Positions 25,725-33,655 of a stretch of 64,000 nucleotides of DNA are shown in pieces (positions within the stretch are counted from its first letter, which is position 1; each line of letters begins with the position of its first letter). The DNA is from Hyphomonas sp. CY54-11-8 (GTDB lineage: Bacteria; Pseudomonadota; Alphaproteobacteria; Caulobacterales; Hyphomonadaceae), in NCBI RefSeq assembly GCF_000682735.1, contig NZ_AWFD01000012.1, forward strand, positions 62,001 to 126,000. Reading direction: 5' to 3'. The notes below the pieces were generated by a model. That model was not told where the DNA came from and made no database searches. It saw only the letters and a list, made by a program, of their open reading frames with translations. A program made the position numbers and the translations under genes.

Positions 25725-26529
25725 CAGAGGCCTCCGTGCCAAGGGCATTCATTTCGTTGCGTGCCCAGTCAGGTACATCGAAGGTCACGGGCTGATCGTT
25801 GCAGGTCAACGGCAGTGATTGATCGAGCACCTTCTGGAGCCGGTCGGTCCGCACCTGGGCGAGGCCGATGGCGCCCTCGACGCTGGTCACCGTGCCGACC
25901 GGGGCAGCGGAGAAGATGTCCGTGCCCGCCTCCAGCGCGGTACCATGAACGGTCAGCGTACGCTTGCGGATCTTGCCGCGCCGCTTCATGCGGCTGGCTA
26001 CTTCCTGCCCGACGAAACAACCTTTCTTGTAATCGATGCCGCCCATCACATCCATATTGATGTCCGTCGGGAACACCTCAGCTGCGCGATAGTCGGCGCC
26101 CCATTCGGGCACGCCGGCTGCGATGCGGTTTTCGGCCCAGTCCTCAACTGCGATCATCTCTCCGGCCTCGGCGACCGGAACCCAGCGGCGACCCCAGAGG
26201 GCGGGCGAGCGCGGGTCGGTCGCATCATCGGTGCGAACGGCGGCAAGAGTGTCGTCCAGGGCGATCTCGACCTCAGCGCGCAGGCGAAACATTTTCAGGC
26301 GCTTCATAAGGTCTTCGGCGGCGTCCTCATGCACATCCACAAGCACGCCATCGTCCGTCCTAAGCACGGTATAGTCCGATATGATCTTGCCTTGGGGGGT
26401 AAGAAGTGCACCGTAACGCACCTCGCCAGCGGCCCAATCCTTCACCGAATTCGTCACGGTCCGCTCCAGCAGGGCGATCGTGTCACGCCCGGTCAGGCGT
26501 ATCAGGCTGCGGTGCGGAAAGCGCATCAT
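25717..26529 (-). CDS. ygfZ: YgfZ/GcvT-like folate-binding iron-sulfur repair protein
   Basis: A 270-residue tetrahydrofolate-binding protein of the YgfZ/CAF17 family, which supports assembly or repair of certain Fe-S enzymes. The hallmark KGCFVGQEVASRMKRRG contains the conserved Cys of the K-G-C-x-x-G-Q-E motif. The N-terminal LIRLTGRDTIALLERTVTNSV and the segment GALLTPQGKIISDYTVLR are also typical. Two ATGs (26529, 26526) follow AGGA. bioY ends 13 bp upstream and tag overlaps its stop codon. Confidence 0.9.
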   Translation of the reverse strand: MMRFPHRSLIRLTGRDTIALLERTVTNSVKDWAAGEVRYGALLTPQGKIISDYTVLRTDDGVLVDVHEDAAEDLMKRLKMFRLRAEVEIALDDTLAAVRTDDATDPRSPALWGRRWVPVAEAGEMIAVEDWAENRIAAGVPEWGADYRAAEVFPTDINMDVMGGIDYKKGCFVGQEVASRMKRRGKIRKRTLTVHGTALEAGTDIFSAAPVGTVTSVEGAIGLAQVRTDRLQKVLDQSLPLTCNDQPVTFDVPDWARNEMNALGTEASGE

Positions 26530-26542
26530 CGGCGTCCTCGCC

Positions 26543-27088
26543 TCATCCCGCCCGGTGCGGGAAAGCTGCCAGCAGTGCGGTCGCAAGGCCGCTCTTTATC
26601 AGCGCGCCCAACAGAAACGGCGCAACGCCGGTTGCGAAAGCCATCTCAGGCCCGGTCAGTGCGGACAGCCAGCTCCAGCCCGCAAACAGGATCACCGTGT
26701 GCAGGCCGACAAAGCCCACCAGCCTCGAGGCATGCGCGCCGAGCCGGTCACCTTTCGGCAGGAAGCCGGCAGCGAAAGCGACCAGCGGGAAGCTGATCAG
26801 GTAACCAGCCGTCGGGCCTGCCAAAGCCACGAGACCCGGCTTGCCGCCGGACAGGACGGGGGCCCCGGTCAGCGACAGGGCAAGCCATGCGAGCACCGTC
26901 AGCGCCCCGGCGCGAGGCCCCAGCAGGGCGCCCAGTGTCAGCACCACCATGGTCTGCATCGTCATCGGAACCGGGTACATCGGCACAGAAATGTGCGAGG
27001 AGACGGTCAGCGCAGCGACACCGGCAATGCCGATCAGGACCGGACGCAGCAGGGTCTGGCTGTTGGGGCGAGTCTGGGCGAGCTTCAT
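26543..27088 (-). CDS. bioY: Biotin transporter BioY (ECF S component)
   Basis: A 181-residue, five- to six-helix membrane protein, the biotin-binding S component of an energy-coupling-factor transporter. SSHISVPMYPVPMTMQTMVVLTLGALLGPRAGALTVLAWLAL covers the conserved first half, in which PVPMTMQT is the family signature; GPTAGYLISFPLVAF follows. No bioM/bioN genes are adjacent, so it may work alone or with a shared ECF module. It lacks a clear Shine-Dalgarno sequence, and no BioR palindrome is seen upstream. Confidence 0.93.
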   Translation of the reverse strand: MKLAQTRPNSQTLLRPVLIGIAGVAALTVSSHISVPMYPVPMTMQTMVVLTLGALLGPRAGALTVLAWLALSLTGAPVLSGGKPGLVALAGPTAGYLISFPLVAFAAGFLPKGDRLGAHASRLVGFVGLHTVILFAGWSWLSALTGPEMAFATGVAPFLLGALIKSGLATALLAAFPHRAG

Positions 27089-27177
27089 TGGGAGGAGGCC
27101 TCGTGTCCGGTGAATGGGGAGGCCGAGTTGTGGGACGCGTCCGGCAATGGGTCAAGCAGCCCTGCTGACACCAGGTG

Positions 27178-27576
27178 TCAGCGGCGGAACACGAAATAGC
27201 GATTGAGCAGGTAATTCGTAGTGAAGGAGCCCGCGACGCCAGCGGCAAAATAGGCGCTGATCCAGATTCCAGCGGGGGACTGCAGCCATTCCAGCACCGC
27301 GATAATGGTCACGCGCACTATGCCGGACAGGAGAAGGACACCAATGTTCGCAATCATCCGGCGCGCTGAAAAGCGGGAGGTTTCCTGCCGGAACGTCCAG
27401 AATTCATGGACGAGGTAAAACACCGAGCCTACCAGGCAAAAAGAGATCGCCGCAGCGACGGACAGGTCCAGCCCGGCGAGATGATAGAGAAGCAGTGTGA
27501 CAGCGTAGTCGACTCCCAGCCCTGCCAGGCTGGCCAGGAAATAGCGCACGCCCAGGTTTTCCCGGAGCCGCTTCAC
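27178..27576 (-). CDS. GtrA family membrane protein
   Basis: 132 residues with four hydrophobic segments and the GtrA pattern (FLASLAGLGVDYAVTLLLYHLAG, then SFCLVGSVFYLVHEFWTF, ending NYLLNRYFVFRR). GtrA proteins are thought to move lipid-linked sugars across the membrane. The C-terminal N-Y-L-x-N-R-x-F-V-F is the typical family end. No glycosyltransferase is adjacent, so the partner is unknown. It lies 89 bp upstream of bioY on the same strand. Confidence 0.88.
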   Translation of the reverse strand: MKRLRENLGVRYFLASLAGLGVDYAVTLLLYHLAGLDLSVAAAISFCLVGSVFYLVHEFWTFRQETSRFSARRMIANIGVLLLSGIVRVTIIAVLEWLQSPAGIWISAYFAAGVAGSFTTNYLLNRYFVFRR

Positions 27577-27675
27577 CGTTCGCTGTTGATCGTCGTGGTC
27601 ACGCGCGCGCCTGTACTCGCTACAGATCGTCAGATCTTACGGGGCGAAACCCTAATATCCCCCTGCGGTCAGGCG

Positions 27676-28209
27676 TCAGCCTTTTCCGCAGCAGGCCAGG
27701 GCTGCATTTTTGGCAGGCGGCGGGGAGGGCTTGAACTCGGTTTCGTCCAGCGCGGCGAGGGCGCGTTCACGGTCTGCCGGTGTGAAGCTGCCGGTGGTGG
27801 CGCAGAACTCCACAATATTGCCGTTCGGGTCCTTGGTGTAGATCGAGTGGCACCAGTTATGGTCGATCTCCAGCACGTCCAGCCCGGCCGCATTCCAGCG
27901 GTCCTTCCAGGCGGCAAGCTCTTCGGCGGTGTCGACCGAAAAAGAATAGTGATTGGTGCCTGGCGGCAGGCCAGCCGCTTCGTTCAGGTCGTACTGGTAG
28001 TTTTCCTGCCCCGCCGTTTCGTGCAGTTCCCAGAAGGCGATGAACCGGTTGTCGTCGCCGTCCATCCGGTAGAAGAAGTGCTTGCCCCAGCCGCCGCCGG
28101 GGATCGGGCCGACCTCGACCTTTACCAGTTCGAACCCCATGATCCGTTCGTAAAAATCGTGCGTGGCCTTCATGTCCTTCGCCGCGAGCGCGAGGTGATG
28201 GTATCCCAT
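27676..28209 (-). CDS. VOC (glyoxalase-fold) family protein
   Basis: 177 residues with two beta-alpha-beta-beta-beta halves: GYHHLALAAKDMKATHDFYERIMGFELV at the start and LDVLEIDHNWCHSIYTKDPNGNIVEFCATTG near residue 130-160, giving the His and Glu metal positions of vicinal-oxygen-chelate enzymes. A strong AAGGAGG lies 8 nt before the ATG. It starts 2 bp after the carboxymuconolactone decarboxylase-type gene, so the two are probably cotranscribed and coupled. The reaction is unknown. Confidence 0.82.
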   Translation of the reverse strand: MGYHHLALAAKDMKATHDFYERIMGFELVKVEVGPIPGGGWGKHFFYRMDGDDNRFIAFWELHETAGQENYQYDLNEAAGLPPGTNHYSFSVDTAEELAAWKDRWNAAGLDVLEIDHNWCHSIYTKDPNGNIVEFCATTGSFTPADRERALAALDETEFKPSPPPAKNAALACCGKG

Positions 28210-28211
28210 GA

Positions 28212-28856
28212 CTATTCCTCCTTCTTGCGGTCCACCATGCTCATGACGTCGTCATAATACCCTTCCGGTGCGGGGACCTCTGTCACCGGTTCATCGACAT
28301 CATCGTATTCCAGGCGCAGGGCCCGGCTCATGATGGCGTGCATCATGTAGGTGCAGGTGATGTAGGTGAATTCGAGGATCTCTTCGTCGCTGAGATGCTT
28401 CTTCAGTGTCTCGAACACGCCGTCGGGCACCCGCCCGCGCTCCAGCACCAGCGCATCCGTATAGGCCAGCAGCGCCCGTTCCAGTTCGTTGAAACAGGTG
28501 GCAACCTGCCAGTGCGGTATGGCCTCGATCTGCTCCTCCGGCATGCCGAGATGTCGGCAGGCCTTGCAGTGCTGTGAGAAAACAAACCGGCTGCCAACCG
28601 TATAGCCCGCCCGGATCTGGCCCAGCTCGCGCAGCTTCGGATCGATCAGACGGTTCTTGGAACGATAGAAGCGGAAGCCTTCCGTCGTGTGCTCGAACGC
28701 TTCCGGTACTATGTTGAACACCGTCCACCAATTGCCGGGCGTGCCCGTCGCCGTGCCAGGCTCTGCGACAGGGTCGCGATCACCGAAGACGATGTTGAAG
28801 ATTTGTGTGGCGTAGTCGTTCGCTGCTTCTCGCCCTGCTTCTTTCAGCCTTGGCAC
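28212..28856 (-). CDS. Carboxymuconolactone decarboxylase/AhpD-like protein
   Basis: 214 residues, starting at GTG with GGGAGG seven bases upstream; the open frame continues further upstream but has no ribosome-binding site there. The core segment SRFVFSQHCKACRHLGMPEEQ has the CxxC and His arrangement of AhpD-like peroxidase/carboxymuconolactone decarboxylase proteins, and ALLAYTDALVLERG follows in the usual position. Activity could be thiol-peroxidase-like or a decarboxylation. It leads a two-gene operon with a VOC protein and is divergent from the dihydroorotase gene (132-bp gap). Confidence 0.8.
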   Translation of the reverse strand: MPRLKEAGREAANDYATQIFNIVFGDRDPVAEPGTATGTPGNWWTVFNIVPEAFEHTTEGFRFYRSKNRLIDPKLRELGQIRAGYTVGSRFVFSQHCKACRHLGMPEEQIEAIPHWQVATCFNELERALLAYTDALVLERGRVPDGVFETLKKHLSDEEILEFTYITCTYMMHAIMSRALRLEYDDVDEPVTEVPAPEGYYDDVMSMVDRKKEE

Positions 28857-28988
28857 TCGATTTCCTCCCGTCGCGATTATGTCGTGCGATCTGGGGGTAA
28901 CGTATGCGTAAACCTCTGCGCGGCCAACAGTCACCCAACGTCATGGAGGCGGGTGACAGGGCGTGCGTGCAAGCGCATATAGGGGCCC

Positions 28989-30329
28989 ATGAGCGAGACT
29001 TACGATCTGATCCTTCGCGGCGGCACTGTCGTCACTCCCGGTGGCGAAACACAGGCCGATATCGGCGTACGCGGTGAGCGTATTGCCCGGATCGGCGACC
29101 TAACCGAGGCCTCGGCCGGAGAGATTTATGGCGCCACCGGCCTGCATATCCTGCCGGGCGTCATCGACAGCCAGGTCCACTTCCGTGAGCCGGGCATGGA
29201 ATACAAGGCTGACCTCGAAACCGAGGCGCGCTCGGCCGCGCTTGGCGGCGTGGTCGCTGTGTTCGAAATGCCGAACACCAACCCCGCCACGACGACGCCT
29301 GCCATGCTGCAGGACAAGCTGAATCGCGCCGCCGGCCGCATGGATGTCGACCACGCTTTCTATGCTGGCGCGACACACGAGAACATCGACCTGCTGCCTG
29401 AGATGGAGCGCATGCTCGGTTGCTGCGGTGTGAAAGTGTTCATGGGGGCCTCAACAGGGGACCTGCTGATCAAGGATGATGAGGGCGTTGAAGCCGTGCT
29501 GCGCGTCATCAAGCGCCGTGCTGCCTTCCACTCAGAAGACGAATACCGCCTTGAGGAGCGCCGGGGCCTGGCCGTGCAGGGCGACTGGCGAAGCCACCCG
29601 GTGGTGCGCGATGTCGAGGCGGCCGTCTCTTCCACGACGCGCCTCCTGCGCCTCGCTCGCAAGGTCGGCAAGCGCATCCATGTGCTGCACATCTCGACCG
29701 CGGAAGAAATGGAAATCCTGCGCGATGCGAAGGACATCGCCAGCGTCGAATGCCTGCCGCAGCACCTGACCCTCGCGGCACCGGAATGTTACGAGCGCCT
29801 CAAGGGCTTTGCCCAGATGAACCCGCCCATCCGCGAACAGCGCCATCAGGATGCCCTGTGGCGCGCGCTGAACGCCGGCATCGTGGACGTCATGGGATCC
29901 GACCATGCTCCGCACACGAAAGAAGAGAAAGCGCGGCCTTACCCGGCGAGCCCCTCCGGCATGCCGGGCGTGCAGACCACTGTGCCGATTATGCTGACCC
30001 ATGTGAACAATGGGAAGCTGAGCCTGCAGCGCTTCGTGGAACTCACCAGCGCCGGGCCGCAACGCGTTTTCGGCCTCGCAGACAAGGGCCGGATTGCTGA
30101 GGGCTACCATGCCGACTTCACGGTCGTGGACCTGAAGCGCAAGGAACCGATCACTGCCGACTGGTCGAAATCGAAATGTGGATGGACGCCGTTTGAGGGC
30201 TTCGAAGCCACTGGCTGGCCTGTCGCCACGATCATCCGCGGCGGCTTTGTCATGCGCGACGGCGAGATCGTAAAGAAAGGCGGCGGTAAGCCTGTGCGTT
30301 TCAATGAGACGCTGGAGCCTGCCACTTGA
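28989..30329 (+). CDS. Dihydroorotase-like amidohydrolase
   Basis: 446 residues, close in length and pattern to class I dihydroorotases. Visible sites: IDSQVHFREPGM at the first metal site, KVFMGAST around the carbamylated Lys, HSEDEYRLEERR, LHISTAEE, and the catalytic Asp in GSDHAPHT. The first metal His of the usual D-x-H-x-H is Gln (codon CAG at 29170-29172). That variant is frequent in alphaproteobacterial proteins annotated as dihydroorotase. It is followed without a gap by an HD hydrolase (TTGA overlap). No pyrB is adjacent, so it may act on another cyclic amide. Confidence 0.82.
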   Translation: MSETYDLILRGGTVVTPGGETQADIGVRGERIARIGDLTEASAGEIYGATGLHILPGVIDSQVHFREPGMEYKADLETEARSAALGGVVAVFEMPNTNPATTTPAMLQDKLNRAAGRMDVDHAFYAGATHENIDLLPEMERMLGCCGVKVFMGASTGDLLIKDDEGVEAVLRVIKRRAAFHSEDEYRLEERRGLAVQGDWRSHPVVRDVEAAVSSTTRLLRLARKVGKRIHVLHISTAEEMEILRDAKDIASVECLPQHLTLAAPECYERLKGFAQMNPPIREQRHQDALWRALNAGIVDVMGSDHAPHTKEEKARPYPASPSGMPGVQTTVPIMLTHVNNGKLSLQRFVELTSAGPQRVFGLADKGRIAEGYHADFTVVDLKRKEPITADWSKSKCGWTPFEGFEATGWPVATIIRGGFVMRDGEIVKKGGGKPVRFNETLEPAT

Positions 30330-30916
30330 TCCCAGCCGCGCTGATGGAAGCGCTGCGCCAGCGCTATGATGAGCCACAGCGCCATTATCACACATGGGTG
30401 CATATTGAGGCGCTGCTGGGCCATTACCGCCGTTGGGTGCGGCATTTGAAACGGCCGGAGCCTGTGCTCTGGGCACTCTATTGGCACGATGCCGTGTACG
30501 ACCCGCAAGCAAAGGATAATGAGGAACAAAGCGCGCAATTGCTGGAACGGGAAGCCGCCGGCCATGTCCCGCCGCATGACATCGGCTTTGCCGCAACGAT
30601 TATCCGCGCCACCACCACTCACACTGGACCGGAAGGCCTGCCTGCGCAGGATGCCGGAGACCTCGCCCTGTTCCTGGACATGGACCTGTCGATCCTTGGC
30701 GCGCCCGAACCTGTCTATGACCAGTATGAGCGGGATATCCGGGCCGAATATTCGTTCGTTCCGGCAGACGCCTACCGGGCCGGGCGGGGGGCAATCCTCG
30801 AAGGTTTCCTTTCCCGTCCGCGCCTTTACTTCACCGACATCGCCCATGCAGAATGGGATACAGCGGCGCGCGCGAATCTGGCGCGTGCCTTGCGGGCGTT
30901 GGAGCAGGGGTCATGA
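30326..30916 (+). CDS. HD superfamily metal-dependent phosphohydrolase (COG4339-like)
   Basis: 196 residues. The pattern PQRHYHTWVHIEALLGHYRRW, LYWHDAVYDPQAKDNEEQSAQ (HD pair), TTTHTGPEG and LFLDMDLSILG matches the small HD family COG4339. The substrate is unknown. The start is a TTG that overlaps the amidohydrolase stop (TTGA), with GGAG eight bases upstream; an ATG at 30344 is an alternative. Its own stop overlaps the channel start (ATGA), so three genes are translated in a chain. Confidence 0.8.
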   Translation: MIPAALMEALRQRYDEPQRHYHTWVHIEALLGHYRRWVRHLKRPEPVLWALYWHDAVYDPQAKDNEEQSAQLLEREAAGHVPPHDIGFAATIIRATTTHTGPEGLPAQDAGDLALFLDMDLSILGAPEPVYDQYERDIRAEYSFVPADAYRAGRGAILEGFLSRPRLYFTDIAHAEWDTAARANLARALRALEQGS

Positions 30917-31698
30917 AGCACGAACGCAAAGGGCTGAACCGGGCCCTTTTCTGGCTGTACGAAGGCCATGGGCCCTGGCCGTTCCGGTTCCGCTGGCTGA
31001 TGCTGGCCTTCGATTTTGTGACGATCGCCTACTTCCTGTGGGCGCCGTTCGAGCAGCGCGGGTATCACCATGTCCTGCTGGACTACGTGATCGGGATTGT
31101 CATCGCCTTTGACTATCTGGCCCGCTTCTACATTGCCCGGCATCGAGTGAATTTCTTCTTCCGGCCAGTAAACCTGGCGGACCTGGTCGTCGTGGTCACG
31201 ATGCTGGCGCCCTTGCTGGTCTCGAACTTCGCCTTCCTGAGGGTCTTGCGCGCGATGCGGGCTATCCGCGCGTTCACCTTTGTGCGGCGGGTCAAGATTC
31301 TGACGCCCTTCTTCCAGCGGCATGAACAGGTCATCGACAAGGTGACGAACCTGATTGTGTTCGTATTCATCATGTCTGCGCTGGTCTACGCTACGCAGGT
31401 CGGTCTGAATCCGAACATTCACACCTATCTGGACGCGCTGTATTTTACGGTCACAAGCCTGACCACCACAGGCTATGGCGACGTGCTGATGATCGGGCGT
31501 TGGGGGCGGATCCTGTCCATCATGATCATGGTGCTGGGCCTGACGCTGTTCCTGCAGCTGCTGAAGGCGATCATCGAGCCGAACGACAAGGTGGAATATG
31601 AATGCCCGGAATGCGGCCTCGTCATGCACGACCGTGACGCGGTGCATTGCAAGCATTGCGGCCATGTGGTCCACATTCCCACACGCGGCCTCGTCTGA
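30913..31698 (+). CDS. Voltage-gated-type potassium channel with C-terminal zinc ribbon
   Basis: 261 residues, starting at the ATG that overlaps the HD gene stop. It has six membrane segments: S1-S3 (about residues 28-100), an S4-like helix with regularly spaced Arg (FLRVLRAMRAIRAFTFVRRVK), S5, a pore loop with the selectivity filter TTTGYGDV (about 182-189), and S6. After S6 comes ECPECGLVMHDRDAVHCKHCGH: Cys231, Cys234, Cys246 and Cys249 form a small zinc-ribbon-like end instead of the RCK or cyclic-nucleotide domain seen in most bacterial K+ channels. The zinc binding is inferred from Cys spacing. Confidence 0.85.
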   Translation: MKHERKGLNRALFWLYEGHGPWPFRFRWLMLAFDFVTIAYFLWAPFEQRGYHHVLLDYVIGIVIAFDYLARFYIARHRVNFFFRPVNLADLVVVVTMLAPLLVSNFAFLRVLRAMRAIRAFTFVRRVKILTPFFQRHEQVIDKVTNLIVFVFIMSALVYATQVGLNPNIHTYLDALYFTVTSLTTTGYGDVLMIGRWGRILSIMIMVLGLTLFLQLLKAIIEPNDKVEYECPECGLVMHDRDAVHCKHCGHVVHIPTRGLV

Positions 31699-31731
31699 GC
31701 CGAAAAAACAATAATCAGGGAGAGCCACCGG

Positions 31732-33600
31732 GTGGCCGACACAGTACATATTCCATTCCGCGAAGTGCCTTACCTTCCGCTGAAGTTGAAGGTGGACCGC
31801 CGCGATGATGGCACGATCTATCTCGACAATGGCAACCCGCTGAAGACCTGCCCGCCGCATATGCTGGCGCCGCTGGTGAAATGGGCTACTCAGAGACCTG
31901 ATACTGTCTGGCTGGCCGAACGGCCGAAGGACGGCAGCGATGGCTGGCGGGAAGTGACCTATGCGCAAGGCCTCGCCACGGTGAAGCGTCTCGCGCAGGG
32001 CTTCCTCGATGCAGGTGGCGGCCCGGATTCGCCGCTGATGATCCTGTCGGCTAACGCCGTGGACAATGCGCTGATCAAATACGCCGCCATGTGGGCAGGC
32101 AGCCCGGTCGTGCCGGTGACGCCTGCGTACGCCCTCCTGTCGGAAGACCTTGGCCGTCTCAAATACATCGATCACCTGGTCGAGCCGAAATTTATCTATG
32201 TCGAAGACGGCGCCGCCTACCAGCGCGGGCTGGACGGTATGGGCATGGACGGCCGGCTCGTGATCCATGGCGGGGAGGCGCCGGAAGGCTGCGACGCTGT
32301 CCGAATCGAACAGTTTGGCCGCGCGCCCGGCCCGGAGACCGACGCCGCCTATGACAGGCTGACACCGGACTCGGTCGCCAGCTTCATGATGACCTCGGGA
32401 TCAACCGGTGAGCCGAAAGCGGTCATCAATCTGCACTCCATGGTCGCTTGTAATGCCCGTATGATCCGGTCTGTCTGGGACGAGGCGCGCCTCGACGAGA
32501 TCACCGGCGGGCCTCAGGTCATGTGCAACTTCCTGCCGTGGAGCCACACCTATGGTGCCCACTCCATCCTCCACAACATGCTGGACTGGGGCGGTACGCT
32601 CTATATCGACGAAGGTGCCCCGACGCCAGCGCGTCTGCCGGCCATGATCCGTAACCTGAAGGATGTTCCGACCACACAGCACACCACCGTCCCGGCCGCT
32701 TGGGCCGCGCTGGCGACGGAACTGGAACGGGATCAGGAACTGGCGGATGTCTTCTTCTCCCGCATCGTCTGCATGGCTTACGGCGGCGCTTCGATGGGGC
32801 AGGACATCTATGAACGCATTCAGGCGGTCGCCGTGCGCACGACGGGTGAGCGTATCTCGCTTTCAGCCGGCTATGGCGCGACCGAAACTGCGCCCACGGC
32901 CTCCAATGTCCACTGGCCGAATGACCGGATGGGCCTGATCGGCCTGCCGCTGCCGGGCAATACGTTCAAGATGGTGCCGAATGGCGAAAAGATGGAACTG
33001 CGCGTCAAGGGTGTGAACATCACGCCCGGCTATTATCGCAATCCGGAAAAGACGGCGGAAGCCTTCGACGAGGAAGGCTATTACAAGCTCGGCGACGCGG
33101 TGAAATTCGTCGATCCGGGCAATCCCGAACGCGGCCTCGCCTTCGACGGGCGCACGGCGGAGGAGTTCAAACTCTCCAACGGCACGTGGGTCTCGGCGGG
33201 TACGGTGCGCGTGCACGCTGTGGCCGCGACCGGTGGGGCGCTTTCTGATGCCGTTGTGTGTGGCCTGAACGAGGCGGACATCACGTTGCTCGGCTTCCTG
33301 AACGAAGCCTGGTGCCAGCGTCTTGTGGGCGAGCCCCTGCCGCTGGAAGAGCTGGCACGTCATCCGAAGGTGATCGAGCATGTGAAACTCGGCCTGCAGG
33401 ACCACAACCGGCATCATCCGAACCCGGCGGCGCGCATTGCACGCGTCCTGTTGCAGCCGATCCCGCCGCGCGCCGATGCCGGTGAGATCACGGAAAAGGG
33501 CTATATCAACCAGTCCCGCACGCAGGACCTGCGCAAGGCCGATGTCGAAAAGCTTTATGCCGCAGCGCCCGGGCCGGACATCATCGATCTCAGGCGTTGA
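31732..33600 (+). CDS. Feruloyl-CoA synthase
   Basis: 622-residue AMP-forming acyl-CoA synthetase whose N-terminus (YLDNGNPLKTCPPHMLAPLVKWA) and length fit feruloyl-CoA synthases, which activate ferulate and related hydroxycinnamates. The adenylate P-loop is MTSGSTGEPKAV, with GYGATETAPTAS and the A8 region intact. Start: GTG at 31732 with AGGGAGAG 8 nt upstream. A feruloyl-CoA hydratase/lyase is not in the window; the next gene is a ThDP enzyme. Ferulate specificity is inferred from family resemblance only. Confidence 0.8.
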   Translation: MADTVHIPFREVPYLPLKLKVDRRDDGTIYLDNGNPLKTCPPHMLAPLVKWATQRPDTVWLAERPKDGSDGWREVTYAQGLATVKRLAQGFLDAGGGPDSPLMILSANAVDNALIKYAAMWAGSPVVPVTPAYALLSEDLGRLKYIDHLVEPKFIYVEDGAAYQRGLDGMGMDGRLVIHGGEAPEGCDAVRIEQFGRAPGPETDAAYDRLTPDSVASFMMTSGSTGEPKAVINLHSMVACNARMIRSVWDEARLDEITGGPQVMCNFLPWSHTYGAHSILHNMLDWGGTLYIDEGAPTPARLPAMIRNLKDVPTTQHTTVPAAWAALATELERDQELADVFFSRIVCMAYGGASMGQDIYERIQAVAVRTTGERISLSAGYGATETAPTASNVHWPNDRMGLIGLPLPGNTFKMVPNGEKMELRVKGVNITPGYYRNPEKTAEAFDEEGYYKLGDAVKFVDPGNPERGLAFDGRTAEEFKLSNGTWVSAGTVRVHAVAATGGALSDAVVCGLNEADITLLGFLNEAWCQRLVGEPLPLEELARHPKVIEHVKLGLQDHNRHHPNPAARIARVLLQPIPPRADAGEITEKGYINQSRTQDLRKADVEKLYAAAPGPDIIDLRR

Positions 33601-33655
33601 TCCGTGGCGCCGACAGGCTAAACACGGGCAGACAAGACGACAGGAAGGAAACACC

